DNA from: Streptomyces poonensis
GTDB lineage: Bacteria > Actinomycetota > Actinomycetes > Streptomycetales > Streptomycetaceae
Direction: 5' to 3'
Assembly (NCBI RefSeq): GCF_014650915.1
Contig: NZ_BMVW01000019.1
Span: 57,497 to 121,496, forward strand
DNA length: 64,000 bases
Shown: piece after piece, positions 50,215 to 59,277 of the stretch
Position numbering within the stretch: position 1 is the first letter of the stretch
Layout: every line of letters begins with the position of its first letter
Program-made: the position numbers and the translations under genes
The notes under the pieces: model-generated
The model's database searches: none
The model's input: the letters and a program-made list of their open reading frames with translations, nothing else
Told to the model about the DNA's origin: nothing

Positions 50215-51599
50215 CCGAGCTCGCGACCATGGACTTCCACCCGCAGCCCCAGGCCGGCGAGGCACGGCCCTGGGCCTTCCCGGAGCCCGAGCGCGGCACG
50301 CTGGACAACGGCCTGACCGTACTGCGCTGCCACCGCCCCGGCCAGCAGGTCGTCGCCGTGGAGGTGCTGCTCGACGCGCCCCTGGACGCCGAGCCCGCGG
50401 GCCTGGACGGCGTCGCCACGATCATGGCGCGGGCCTTCTCGGAGGGCACCGACAAGCACTCCGCCGAGGAGTTCGCCGCCGAGCTGGAGCGCTGCGGCGC
50501 CACCCTCGACGCGCACGCCGACCACCCCGGCGTCCGCCTCAGCCTCGAGGTCCCCGTCTCGCGGCTCCCCAAGGCGCTCGGCCTCGTCGCCGACGCCCTC
50601 AGGGCGCCCGCGTTCGCGGACGGCGAGATCGAGCGGCTGGTGCGCAACCGGCTCGACGAGATCCCGCACGAGCTGGCCAACCCGGCCCGCCGCGCCGCCA
50701 AGGAGCTCTCCAAGGAGCTGTTCCCGACCGGCTCGCGCATGTCGCGTCCGCGCCAGGGCACCGAGGACACCGTCGAGAACATCGACTCGGCGGCCGTGCG
50801 CGCCTTCTACGAGAAGCACGTCCGTCCCGCCACGGCCACCGCGGTCGTCGTCGGCGACCTCACCGGGGTCGACCTCGGCACGCTGCTCGGCGACACCCTG
50901 GGCGCCTGGACCGGCTCCTCCGCCGAGCCGCGGCCCGTGCCCCCGGTGACCGCCGACGACACCGGCCGCGTCGTCATCGTGGACCGTCCCGGCGCCGTCC
51001 AGACGCAGCTGCTCATCGGCCGTGTCGGCGCGGACCGGCACGACCGGGTGTGGCCGGCCCAGGTGCTCGGCACGTACTGCCTCGGCGGCACCCTCACCTC
51101 CCGCCTGGATCGCGTCCTGCGCGAGGAGAAGGGCTACACCTACGGTGTGCGGGCGTTCGGCCAGGTGCTGCGCTCCGCGCCCGACGGCACGGGTGCCTCA
51201 CTGCTCGCGATCAGCGGCTCCGTGGACACGCCCAACACCGGTCCCGCGCTGGCGGACCTGTGGACCGTGCTGCGCACCCTCGCCGAGGGAGGCCTGACGG
51301 ACGCCGAGCGTGACGTGGCCGTGCAGAACCTCGTCGGGGTCGCGCCCCTCAAGTACGAGACGGCGGCGGCCGTCGCGGGCACGCTGGCCGACCAGGTCGA
51401 GCAGCACCTGCCCGACGACTACCAGGCGGCGCTGTACCGGCAGTTGGCCGAGACGGGCACCGTGGAAGCCACCGCGGCCGTCGTGAACGCCTTCCCGGTG
51501 GACCGACTGGTGACCGTCCTCGTCGGTGACGCCGCGCAGATCGAGGAGCCCGTGGGCGCCCTCGGCATCGGCGAAGTGACCGTCGTCCGGGCCGAGTAG
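50211..51599 (+). CDS. M16 peptidase-like partner subunit, no zinc site
   Basis: A 462-residue M16-fold protein without the HxxEH motif: the corresponding position reads GLDGVATIMARAFSEGT. It keeps the C-terminal Arg/Tyr pair of substrate-binding subunits in REEKGYTYGVRAFG near 306-317. In the two-chain M16B enzymes this subunit grips substrate for the catalytic partner. It is translationally coupled to the catalytic subunit and both end at one strong terminator, so this is a closed two-gene operon. Its substrates are probably small peptides. Confidence 0.92.
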   Translation: MTELATMDFHPQPQAGEARPWAFPEPERGTLDNGLTVLRCHRPGQQVVAVEVLLDAPLDAEPAGLDGVATIMARAFSEGTDKHSAEEFAAELERCGATLDAHADHPGVRLSLEVPVSRLPKALGLVADALRAPAFADGEIERLVRNRLDEIPHELANPARRAAKELSKELFPTGSRMSRPRQGTEDTVENIDSAAVRAFYEKHVRPATATAVVVGDLTGVDLGTLLGDTLGAWTGSSAEPRPVPPVTADDTGRVVIVDRPGAVQTQLLIGRVGADRHDRVWPAQVLGTYCLGGTLTSRLDRVLREEKGYTYGVRAFGQVLRSAPDGTGASLLAISGSVDTPNTGPALADLWTVLRTLAEGGLTDAERDVAVQNLVGVAPLKYETAAAVAGTLADQVEQHLPDDYQAALYRQLAETGTVEATAAVVNAFPVDRLVTVLVGDAAQIEEPVGALGIGEVTVVRAE

Positions 51600-51671
51600 A
51601 AGCCCGCTCACGGCCCAGGACGGACCGAGGGGAACACGCGGCACCGGCGGGACGGAACACCCGCCGACGCC

Positions 51672-51710
51672 GGGGCCCTGGTGGCTGAAGTGCCACCAGG
51701 GCCCCTTTTT
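51672..51710 (+). terminator. strong factor-independent terminator
   Basis: GGGGCCCTGGTGGC pairs with GCCACCAGGGCCCC (14 bp) around the loop TGAAGT and is followed by a T-run. It closes the M16 operon. Confidence 0.95.
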
Positions 51711-51849
51711 GCCCGTATTGGGGGAGAGAAGGGCCGTCTGCCCTGTGGCGTACGCTACAAAACCTACCTTTCGTTTGTCGTTCGAAAGGCGTGCCCCTTA
51801 GCGTCGGTCCGGCTGTTCGTCAGGCACCATGCCGCGCCCGCGGCACCGG

Positions 51850-52005
51850 ACAGTCATCGCCGAGTCCCCGCATGGCGCGAGCCAGGGGAGCCGGGGACCC
51901 AACCGCAGTCCCCTGGGGTGAATCGGAGGACCTCCACCTGGTGGAGGGAGTCCGTAGGAGACCTTCCTGCTCCGAACCCGTCAGCTAACCCGGTAGGCGA
52001 GAGGG
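51850..52005 (+). promoter_or_regulatory. ydaO-type c-di-AMP riboswitch
   Basis: The 3' core TCCGAACCCGTCAGCTAACC followed by CGGTAGGCGA is the signature of the ydaO-yuaA class, with the earlier conserved parts GCCGAGTCCCCG, GGGGACCCAACC and GGGGTGAATCGGAGG in order. P1 can form between TCGCC (51857-51861) and GGCGA (51996-52000). The class binds c-di-AMP and usually turns expression off; in Streptomyces it is known before cell-wall peptidase genes, and here it precedes one. A 7-bp hairpin CCTTTCG/CGAAAGG lies at 51767-51789. Confidence 0.92.
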
Positions 52006-52026
52006 AAGGAAAGGACCAGCCACTTC

Positions 52027-52800
52027 ATGGCGTTCAGTTGCGCCACCGGGAAGCATCGCCGTCCCAGCCGGGTGAAGCAGGCCACCACACGCACCATGGG
52101 TGTCGCCGCGCTCACCACCACCGGCGTCATCGGCACCCTGTCCGGCCCCGCGTTCGCCGCGGAACCCTCCGCCGAGCAGACCGGCCTCACCCTCGCCCTC
52201 AGCATCGGTGACTCGGTGGCCGAGCAGGTCGGCGCCCAGGCCGCCGCCCAGCGGCAGGCCGCCGAGGCGGCCGCGCAGCAGGAGGCCCGAGAGAAGGCCG
52301 AGGCACTGGCGGAGAAGCGTGCCGCGGAGAAGGCCGAGCAGGAACGCAAGGCCGAGGAGCGCGCCGCCCGCGAGGCCGAGCGCAAGCGCCTCAACACCTA
52401 CGTCTCCCCGATCGCCGGCTCGTACGTCTCCACCGGCTACCGGACGGGTGGTGCCGTCTGGTCCTCCGGCACCCACACCGGCGTCGACTTCCACGCCGCC
52501 TCCGGCACCACCGTGCGGTCGGTCGGCTCCGGCACCGTCGTGGCGGCGGGCTGGGGCGGCGCGTACGGCAACCAGATCGTCATCAGAATGCACGACGGCA
52601 CGTACACCCAGTACGGCCACCTGTCGTCCATCGCCGTCTCTGTCGGCCAGACGGTGACTCCCGGCCAGCACATCGGCCTCTCCGGAGCGACCGGCAACGT
52701 CACGGGCGCCCATCTGCACTTCGAGGCGCGCACGACGGCCGAGTACGGCTCGGACATCGACCCTGTCGCCTACCTGCGCGCGCACGGCGTGAACGTCTGA
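52027..52800 (+). CDS. secreted M23 (LytM) peptidase
   Basis: A 257-residue exported cell-wall hydrolase. A signal peptide covers about residues 1-38 with cleavage after PAFAA. Residues 55-118 are an Ala/Glu/Arg-rich coiled coil (AAEAAAQQEAREKAEALAEK). The LytM domain at 120-250 has zinc ligands HTGVDFH (His and Asp, near 152-156) and HLHFEA near 229. Such enzymes cut peptidoglycan cross-links. The start lies 21 bases after the riboswitch and is preceded by GGAAAGG at a rather long distance. Control by c-di-AMP links its synthesis to osmotic state and spore germination; that link is known for Streptomyces relatives. Confidence 0.95.
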   Translation: MAFSCATGKHRRPSRVKQATTRTMGVAALTTTGVIGTLSGPAFAAEPSAEQTGLTLALSIGDSVAEQVGAQAAAQRQAAEAAAQQEAREKAEALAEKRAAEKAEQERKAEERAAREAERKRLNTYVSPIAGSYVSTGYRTGGAVWSSGTHTGVDFHAASGTTVRSVGSGTVVAAGWGGAYGNQIVIRMHDGTYTQYGHLSSIAVSVGQTVTPGQHIGLSGATGNVTGAHLHFEARTTAEYGSDIDPVAYLRAHGVNV

Positions 52801-52936
52801 CACCCCCCGAGACGTCACGCCCTGCCGCGACAACCCTCAAGGCGACCACCCATGGGGCCGCAACCCCCAGGGCCGGAGCGCGAGCCCCCTGCGGCGGACA
52901 GCCCGCCCCGCGCCTCCGGCTCAGCCGCCCCACGAG

Positions 52937-52962
52937 GCCCCGGCTCACCGAGCCGGGGCTTT
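52937..52962 (+). terminator. terminator after the M23 gene
   Basis: GCCCCGGCT and AGCCGGGGC pair around CACCG and are followed by TTT. The remaining spacer to 53110 is AT-richer (a run of six A near 52996) and should contain the promoter of the GntR gene. Confidence 0.85.
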
Positions 52963-53110
52963 CGCCGTTCCGGTATGTCCGTACGTCCGCTGTCCAAAAA
53001 ATATCCATAGATTCCGGCCCGGCATCGGAAATTCTGCCCCGCTGCAATAGAGTCGCCTGAACACGCGTCAATCGACGGTGTTTCGCGGGGATTAAGGCGG
53101 AGGTCCGGTC

Positions 53111-53803
53111 ATGCGTATTCCGGCGCACTCGGTATGCACGGCGATCCGTGATGACATCGTCGCGGGTGTCTACGAGCGCGGCAGCCGGCTCACCGAGGAA
53201 CTGCTGGCGCGCCGCTACGGCGTCTCACGCGTCCCCGTGCGCGAGGCCCTGCGCACCCTGGAGGCGGAGGGCTTCGTGGTCACCCGCCGGCACGCGGGCG
53301 CCTGCGTCGCGGAGCCGACCGAGCAGGAGGCCGCCGACCTGCTGGAGATGCGCCTGCTGCTGGAGCCGCTGGGTGCCGCGCGGGCCGCCCAGCGCCGTAC
53401 CGAGGCGCACCTCAAGGTGCTGCGCGGCCTGGTCAGGCTGGGTCAGGAGCGGGCCCGGCGGGGCCACAGCGAGGATCTGCGCTCCCTGGACGGCTGGTTC
53501 CACGAGACGCTCGCCCAGGCCTCCGGCAGTCCCGCGCTGACCTCGACGCTCGCCCAGCTGCGGCACAAGATCGCCTGGATGTACACGGTGGAGGCGCTCG
53601 CCGATCCGGTGGAGTCCTGGGCCGAGCACGGAGCCATCGTCGACGCCGTCGCGCGCGGGGACGGCGAGCGGGCGCGGGCGGTCACGGCCCTGCACGCCGA
53701 GCGCGCGGCCGACGCGCACCGCCCGCGGTTCTCCCGTGCGGACCGCGCGGATCGTGTGAGAACTTCGCAACAACGCGTAAACATGACGGGCCTGCGGTAT
53801 TAA
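53111..53803 (+). CDS. GntR family regulator with FCD domain
   Basis: A 230-residue regulator. The winged helix lies at 5-70 (RIPAHSVCTAIRDDIVAGVY, ELLARRYGVSRVPVREALRT) and the FCD effector domain at 80-205, with metal-ligand-type His in LDGWFHETLAQASGSPALTS and WAEHGAIVDAVARGDGERAR. FCD regulators respond to organic acids or sugars acids. ATG at 53111 follows AAGGCGGAGG. It converges on ptsH. No metabolic gene is adjacent, so the regulon is not evident. Confidence 0.92.
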   Translation: MRIPAHSVCTAIRDDIVAGVYERGSRLTEELLARRYGVSRVPVREALRTLEAEGFVVTRRHAGACVAEPTEQEAADLLEMRLLLEPLGAARAAQRRTEAHLKVLRGLVRLGQERARRGHSEDLRSLDGWFHETLAQASGSPALTSTLAQLRHKIAWMYTVEALADPVESWAEHGAIVDAVARGDGERARAVTALHAERAADAHRPRFSRADRADRVRTSQQRVNMTGLRY

Positions 53804-53944
53804 CACAGGGGCCGTATACAAAGAGGGGACAGAATTCGCGGGGGATTTCTTCTGCTGCCCGGAATCCGCTTATTCGGCGGTGTGCGAGAGGTGAATCCGG
53901 CGTCGGCGGCGAGTGGCATCCGCTGTCCGCCGAAAGGAAATGCG

Positions 53945-53976
53945 AGGGGCCCGCCCGATATTCCGGGCGAGCCCTT
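53945..53976. terminator. bidirectional terminator between gntR-type gene and ptsH
   Basis: GGGC-C-CGCCCG pairs with CGGGCG-A-GCCC with one C/A mismatch around ATATTC; AGGGG/CCCTT extends it. It separates the two convergent genes. Confidence 0.75.
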
Positions 53977-54031
53977 CACGTATGCGCCGATGGCCTCTTC
54001 GGGCCTAGGCGGGTGACGTCCGCGCCGTCAC

Positions 54032-54313
54032 TCAGACGGTCTCGGGAAGCTCGTCGAGCCCCTCGGAGACCAGCTTGGCCAGCCGGTCCAGCGCGGCGTC
54101 CGCGCCCTCGGCGTCGGAGGCGAGGACGATCTCCTCGCCGCCCTGGGCGCCCAGGCCCAGCACCGCCAGCATGGAGGCCGCGTTGACGGGGGTCCCGCCG
54201 GCCTTGGAGATCGTCACGGGGACTCCGGAGGCCGTGGCGGCCCGGACGAAGAGGGAGGCGGGACGGGCGTGGAGGCCCTCGGCCCAGCCGACGTTGACGC
54301 GGCGCTCAGCCAT
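54032..54313 (-). CDS. ptsH: phosphocarrier protein HPr
   Basis: A 93-residue PTS phosphocarrier. The phosphorylated His15 is in EGLHARPAS, and the regulatory-type Ser47 is in VNAASMLAVLGLGAQGGEE; the context lacks the classical HPr-kinase site of low-GC Gram-positives. HPr passes phosphate from enzyme I to sugar-specific EIIA proteins, in Streptomyces mainly for N-acetylglucosamine and fructose. A DasR-type operator lies 28 bases before the start, which fits known control of ptsH by DasR. Enzyme I is not in the window. Confidence 0.97.
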   Translation of the reverse strand: MAERRVNVGWAEGLHARPASLFVRAATASGVPVTISKAGGTPVNAASMLAVLGLGAQGGEEIVLASDAEGADAALDRLAKLVSEGLDELPETV

Positions 54314-54340
54314 GTGATGCTGCCCTTCGATGTTTCAGAG

Positions 54341-54356
54341 GGTTGTCTAGACCATT
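54341..54356. promoter_or_regulatory. DasR-responsive element (dre) of ptsH
   Basis: GGTTGTCTAGACCATT matches the DasR consensus AGTGGTCTAGACCACT at 13 of 16 positions, with the full core GTCTAGAC. It lies 28-43 bases upstream of ptsH. DasR is released by glucosamine-6-phosphate. Confidence 0.85.
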
Positions 54357-54468
54357 TTCCCATACGGTGAAGCGGCCCCGGACGTGGCCCACGGCCTGAC
54401 CGCCGTCCGGTGCCGGCCCCCAGACTGCCCCGCGCCCTTGCCGGGCGCGAGCCGTACGCTGGGGAACC

Positions 54469-57273
54469 ATGCAGACCTCGCCGGACCGGCACGAGTACCC
54501 CGCTCACTGGGAGGCCGACGTGGTGCTGCGCGACGGCGGCACCGCACGCATCAGGCCCATCACCGTTGATGACGCCGAGCGCCTGGTCAGCTTCTACGAG
54601 CAGGTCTCCGACGAGTCGAAGTACTACCGCTTCTTCGCGCCGTACCCTCGCCTGTCCGCCAAGGACGTCCACCGCTTCACACACCACGACTTCGTGGACA
54701 GGGTGGGACTCGCGGCCACGGTCGGCGGCGAGTTCATCGCCACCGTACGCTACGACCGCATCAACGCCGACGGTCTGCCCGCCTCCGCACCCGCCGACGA
54801 GGCCGAGGTCGCCTTCCTCGTCCAGGACGCCCACCAGGGCAGGGGAGTCGCCTCCGCCCTCCTCGAACACATCGCGGCGGTCGCCCGGGAACGGGGCATC
54901 CGCCGCTTCGCCGCCGAGGTGCTGCCCGCCAACACCAAGATGATCAAGGTGTTCACGGACGCCGGCTACCAGCAGAAGCGCAGCTTCGAGGACGGCGTCG
55001 TCCGCCTGGAGTTCGGCCTGGAGCCCACCGACCGCTCCCTCGCGGTGCAGCGCGCGCGGGAGCAGCGCGCCGAGGCCCGCTCGGTGCAGCGGCTGCTCGC
55101 CCCCGGCTCGGTCGCCGTCGTCGGCGTGGGCCGCGCACCCGGGGGAGTGGGCCGCAGCGTCCTCACCAACCTCCGGGAGGCGGGCTTCACCGGGCGCCTG
55201 TACGCGGTGAACCGGGCCGTCACGAATCAGGAGATCGACGGCGTCCCCGCGTACCGCTCCATGGGCGAGATCACCGAACCCGTCGATCTCGCGGTCGTCG
55301 CCGTCCCCGCGGAGCAGGTCCCCGGCGTCGTCGACGCGTGCGGCGCGCACGGCGTGCAGGGACTCGTGGTGGTCTCCGCCGGGTACGCCGAGAGCGGCCC
55401 CGAGGGACGCGAGCGCCAGCGTGAACTGCTGCGCCGGGTGCGGACGTACGGCATGCGCCTCGTCGGCCCCAACGCGTTCGGGATCATCAACACCTCGCCC
55501 GAGGTCCGGCTCAACGCCTCCCTGGCGCCGCAGGCGCCGCGCCCCGGGCGGATCGGGCTGTTCGCCCAGTCCGGCGCCATCGGCATCGCCCTGCTGTCCC
55601 GGCTGCACCGGCGCGGCGGGGGTGTGACCGGCGTCACGGGCGTGTCGACCTTCGTGTCCTCCGGCAACCGCGCCGACGTCTCCGGCAACGACGTCCTGCA
55701 GTACTGGTACGACGACCCGGACACCGACGTCGCCCTGATGTACCTGGAGTCGATCGGCAACCCCCGCAAGTTCACCCGCCTCGCGCGCCGTACGGCCGCC
55801 GTCAAGCCGCTGGTCGTGGTCCAGGGGGCACGGTACGGCGGAGCGGCGCCCACGGGCCACGCCGTACGGGCCACGCGGCTGCCGCACGCCACGGTGTCCG
55901 CGCTGCTGCGGCAGGCCGGGGTGATCCGCGTCGACACGATCACCGAGCTGGTCGACACGGGCCTGCTGCTGGCCCGCCAGCCCCTGCCCGCCGGCCCGCG
56001 CGTGGCGATCCTCGGCAACTCCGAGTCGCTCGGGCTGCTGACCTACGACGCGTGCCTGGCTGAAGGGCTGCGGCCGCTGCCGCCGCTGGATCTGACCACC
56101 GCGGCTTCCGCGGAGGACTTCCACACGGCCCTCACGCGCGCGCTGGCGGACGACGCGTGCGACGCCGTCGTCGTGACCGCCATCCCGCGCGTGGGCGAGG
56201 CCCCGGCCTCCGACGAGGCCCTCGCCGCGGCGCTGCGCTCGGCCGCCGCCACGGCCCCGGCCAAGCCGGTCCTCGTGGTCCACGTCGAGATCGGCGGACT
56301 CGCCGACGCCCTCTCCAAGGCCGCGGGCACCGCACCCCACGCCGCCCCGCCCCTGTCCGACACGGAACCGGCCCCCACGCGCGCGGACGACGCCCCGCCC
56401 GCCGAGGACACCCGGCGCATCCCCGCCTACCCCGCCGCCGAGCGCGCGGTCCGGGCCCTCGCCGAGGCCGTCAAGTACGCCCAATGGCGCCGCGATGCCG
56501 CCGAGCCCGGCAAGGTCCCCGAGTACGACGACATCGACGAGAAGGGCGCGGCCGGGCAGATCGACGCGCTGCTGGAGGCCGGCGAGGGACTGACGCTCGG
56601 CACCGCCCAGACACGCGAGCTGCTCGCCCGGTACGGGATCGCGGTGCGCGAGGCCCGGCCCGCCCCGAGCCCCGACGAGGCCGTCCTCGCCGCACGCGCC
56701 CTCGGCTACCCGGTCGCCCTCAAGGCCACCGCCCCCCACCTGCGCCACCGCGCCGACCTGGGCGGCGTACGGCTGGACCTGGCGGACGAGGAGCAACTGC
56801 GCCGCGCGTACACCGAGTTGACCGACCTCTTCGGCACGCCCGCGGAGCTGCGCCCCGTCGTCCAGGCCATGGCCCCGCGCGGCGTCGACACCGTCGTCCG
56901 GGCCGTGATCGACCCGGCGGCCGGAGCGGTGCTCTCCTTCGGGCTCGCCGGGGCCGCCTCCCAACTGCTCGGCGACATGGCGCACCGCCTGATACCGGTC
57001 GCCGACCGGGACGCGGCCTCCCTGGTCCGGTCGATCCGGACGGCGCCGCTCCTGTTCGGCTGGCGGGGCTCCGCGCCCGTGGACACCGGAGCCCTCGAAG
57101 AACTGCTGCTGCGGGTGTCGCGGCTGGTCGACGACCATCCCGAGGTCGTCGGCATCTCCCTGGAGCCGGTCGTCGTCGCCGACCGGGGCCTGAGCGTCCT
57201 CGACGCCACCGTACGGCTCGCGCGCCCGCCGGCCCGGGACGACCTCGGCCCGCGGACGCTTCCCGTGTACTGA
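54469..57273 (+). CDS. GNAT acetyltransferase fused to acyl-CoA synthetase-like domains
   Basis: A 934-residue fusion. Residues 20-175 form a GNAT domain (RIRPITVDDAERLVSFYEQV, then DAHQGRGVASALLEHIAAVA with the acetyl-CoA loop). Residues 205-500 are a CoA-binding and ligase part (SVAVVGVGRAPGGVGRSVLT, LVGPNAFGIINTSPEVRLNA, FAQSGAIGIALLSRLHRRGG) and residues 665-925 an ATP-grasp-like part (ARYGIAVREARPAPSPDEAV, VALKATAPHLRHRADLGGVR). It resembles the Pat protein-lysine acetyltransferases but with the GNAT at the N-terminus, the order known from Streptomyces. A Pro/Ala linker lies near 610-660. It is divergent from ptsH, and the ATG at 54469 is the only sensible start. Confidence 0.92.
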   Translation: MQTSPDRHEYPAHWEADVVLRDGGTARIRPITVDDAERLVSFYEQVSDESKYYRFFAPYPRLSAKDVHRFTHHDFVDRVGLAATVGGEFIATVRYDRINADGLPASAPADEAEVAFLVQDAHQGRGVASALLEHIAAVARERGIRRFAAEVLPANTKMIKVFTDAGYQQKRSFEDGVVRLEFGLEPTDRSLAVQRAREQRAEARSVQRLLAPGSVAVVGVGRAPGGVGRSVLTNLREAGFTGRLYAVNRAVTNQEIDGVPAYRSMGEITEPVDLAVVAVPAEQVPGVVDACGAHGVQGLVVVSAGYAESGPEGRERQRELLRRVRTYGMRLVGPNAFGIINTSPEVRLNASLAPQAPRPGRIGLFAQSGAIGIALLSRLHRRGGGVTGVTGVSTFVSSGNRADVSGNDVLQYWYDDPDTDVALMYLESIGNPRKFTRLARRTAAVKPLVVVQGARYGGAAPTGHAVRATRLPHATVSALLRQAGVIRVDTITELVDTGLLLARQPLPAGPRVAILGNSESLGLLTYDACLAEGLRPLPPLDLTTAASAEDFHTALTRALADDACDAVVVTAIPRVGEAPASDEALAAALRSAAATAPAKPVLVVHVEIGGLADALSKAAGTAPHAAPPLSDTEPAPTRADDAPPAEDTRRIPAYPAAERAVRALAEAVKYAQWRRDAAEPGKVPEYDDIDEKGAAGQIDALLEAGEGLTLGTAQTRELLARYGIAVREARPAPSPDEAVLAARALGYPVALKATAPHLRHRADLGGVRLDLADEEQLRRAYTELTDLFGTPAELRPVVQAMAPRGVDTVVRAVIDPAAGAVLSFGLAGAASQLLGDMAHRLIPVADRDAASLVRSIRTAPLLFGWRGSAPVDTGALEELLLRVSRLVDDHPEVVGISLEPVVVADRGLSVLDATVRLARPPARDDLGPRTLPVY

Positions 57274-57369
57274 GACGCTTCACGCACCGAGGTGCTTGCC
57301 GCGTACCTGAGCACTTGCCGCGTACTGAGCGGTGCCTCGCAGTCAGTGCGCCCCCGTAGGATGGAGGAC

Positions 57370-57957
57370 ATGGCCAAGACCAGTACGACGACCCAGGGGC
57401 TGCGGGCGGCGATCGAGCGCAGCGGCTACTACCCGGCTCTCGTGGCCGAGGCGGTGGAGGCCGCCGTCGGCGGCGAGGCCATCCGGTCGTACCTGGTCCA
57501 CCAGGAGACGACGTTCGACGCCAACGAGGTGCGGCGGCACGTGACCGTGCTCGTCCTCACCGGCAACCGCTTCATCGTCAGCCACACCGACGAGCAGGCG
57601 GCGGACACCACCTCCCCGACGCCGTACGCCACGACGTCCACCGAGTCCGTGAAACTCGGCCGGATCTCCTCGGTCGTCGTCAGCCGCGTGGTCGCCAACC
57701 CGGAGTCGTACACGCCTGGCAACCTGCCCCGCGAGGTCGTCCTGACCATCGGCTGGGGCGCCGTCTCCCGCATCGACCTGGAGCCCGCCGCCTGCGGCGA
57801 CCCCAACTGTGACGCGGACCACGGCTACACGGGCAACTCGACGGCGGACGACCTCAGCCTGCGCGTCAGCGAGGCCGGCGACGGCCCCGAGACGGTGCGC
57901 CAGGCCCTCGCCTTCGCCCAGGCCCTCTCCGAGGCGACCGCGGACGTCACCCGCTGA
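57370..57957 (+). CDS. DUF5998 family protein
   Basis: A 195-residue conserved actinobacterial protein of unknown function. It reads MAKTSTTTQGLRAAIERSGY, then HQETTFDANEVRRHVTVLVL, SSVVVSRVVANPESYTPGNL and EPAACGDPNCDADHGYTG, where the C-x4-C pair with D/H residues may bind metal (inference). It ends in an amphipathic helix. An ATG at 57361 is the alternative start. Its stop overlaps the start of the phosphodiesterase gene (TGATGG), so the two are coupled. Confidence 0.85.
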   Translation: MAKTSTTTQGLRAAIERSGYYPALVAEAVEAAVGGEAIRSYLVHQETTFDANEVRRHVTVLVLTGNRFIVSHTDEQAADTTSPTPYATTSTESVKLGRISSVVVSRVVANPESYTPGNLPREVVLTIGWGAVSRIDLEPAACGDPNCDADHGYTGNSTADDLSLRVSEAGDGPETVRQALAFAQALSEATADVTR

Positions 57958-59144
57958 TGGCGCTTCCTGCCTGGGACGACCCGGAACCCCTCGCCATCGG
58001 CTCCGCCCCCCTGCCCGAGTACGGCACCGGCTCGCTCGCCGATCTGCTGCCCACGCTCGCGGCGGGCCTGGGCGTCCCCGGCATGACCGCCGCGATACCG
58101 GAGCTGACCCCGGCCGACCGGAACTGCGTCTTCCTGATCGACGGGCTGGGCTGGGAGCAGCTGAAGGCCCACCCGGACGAGGCCCCGTACCTGACCTCGC
58201 TGCTCGCCACCTCGCGCGGCGGCACCGGACGCCCGATCACCGCGGGTTACCCGGCGACCACCGCCACCTCGCTGGCCTCCGTGGGCACCGGCCTGCCGCC
58301 GGGCGCACACGGCCTGCCCGGCTACACGGTCCGCAACCCGGACACCGGCGAGCTGATGAACCAGCTCCGCTGGAAGCCGTGGACCCCGCCGGCCGTCTGG
58401 CAGCCGTACCCCACCGTCTTCCAGCTGGCCGACCGCGCGGGCGTGCACACCGCGCAGGTCTCCTCGCCCACCTTCGAGCACACCCCGCTGACCCAGATCG
58501 CGCTCAGCGGCGGAACGTTTCACGGCCGTCTCTCCGGCGAGGAACGCATGGACCTCGCGGCCCGGCAACTGGCCGAGGGAGACCGCTCGCTGGTCTACAC
58601 GTACTACGCCGAGGTCGACGGCAAGGGCCACCGCTTCGGCGTCGACTCGGACGCCTGGCGCGGCCAGCTCGGACATGTGGACCGCCTGGTCCAGCGCCTC
58701 GCGGAGCAGCTCCCGCCGCGTACGGCCCTGTACGTCACCGCCGACCACGGCATGATCGACATCCCCTTCGACGAACAGCACCGCATCGACTTCGACGAGG
58801 ACTGGGAGCTGCGCGCCGGGGTCGCCCTGCTGGGCGGCGAGGGGCGCGCCCGCCATGTCTACGCGCTGCCCGGCGCCGCGAGGGACGTGCTGGCCGTCTG
58901 GCGCGAGGTGCTCGGCGAGCAGTTCTGGGTGGCTTCGCGCGACGAGGCGGTCGCGGCGGGCTGGTTCGGTCCGGCCGTCGAGGACCGGGTGTACGACCGG
59001 ATCGGCGACGTGGTCGCGGCGGCCCATGACGACGTCCTGCTCATCGCCTCCGAGCGGGAACCGAACGAGTCCTCGATGACCGGTAACCACGGCTCGATGA
59101 CCCCGGCGGAACAACTGGTCCCGCTTCTGGAAGTGCGCACCTGA
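57957..59144 (+). CDS. alkaline phosphatase superfamily phosphodiesterase
   Basis: A 395-residue protein of the nucleotide pyrophosphatase/phosphodiesterase group. The metal Asp is in FLIDGLGWEQL near 60, the nucleophile Thr in AGYPATTATSLASVGTG near 102, and further metal ligands in YYAEVDGKGHRFG near 222 and VTADHGMIDIPFD near 263, with GNHGSMTPAEQ near 381. The full set of ligands is present, so it should be active. No signal sequence is seen, so it is cytoplasmic. Translated together with the DUF5998 gene. The substrate is unknown. Confidence 0.9.
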   Translation: MALPAWDDPEPLAIGSAPLPEYGTGSLADLLPTLAAGLGVPGMTAAIPELTPADRNCVFLIDGLGWEQLKAHPDEAPYLTSLLATSRGGTGRPITAGYPATTATSLASVGTGLPPGAHGLPGYTVRNPDTGELMNQLRWKPWTPPAVWQPYPTVFQLADRAGVHTAQVSSPTFEHTPLTQIALSGGTFHGRLSGEERMDLAARQLAEGDRSLVYTYYAEVDGKGHRFGVDSDAWRGQLGHVDRLVQRLAEQLPPRTALYVTADHGMIDIPFDEQHRIDFDEDWELRAGVALLGGEGRARHVYALPGAARDVLAVWREVLGEQFWVASRDEAVAAGWFGPAVEDRVYDRIGDVVAAAHDDVLLIASEREPNESSMTGNHGSMTPAEQLVPLLEVRT

Positions 59145-59277
59145 CCGTCATGCCCCGAGCGAGCCGAGCCCTCCGCGCACGCCCTTCGGCACCGCGCGCT
59201 CCGGAGCGCCGACGACGCCGACGCCCGCCCCACCGAATCCACCGAGCCCATTCCGCCCGAAAGGTCCCCGACGTCCC

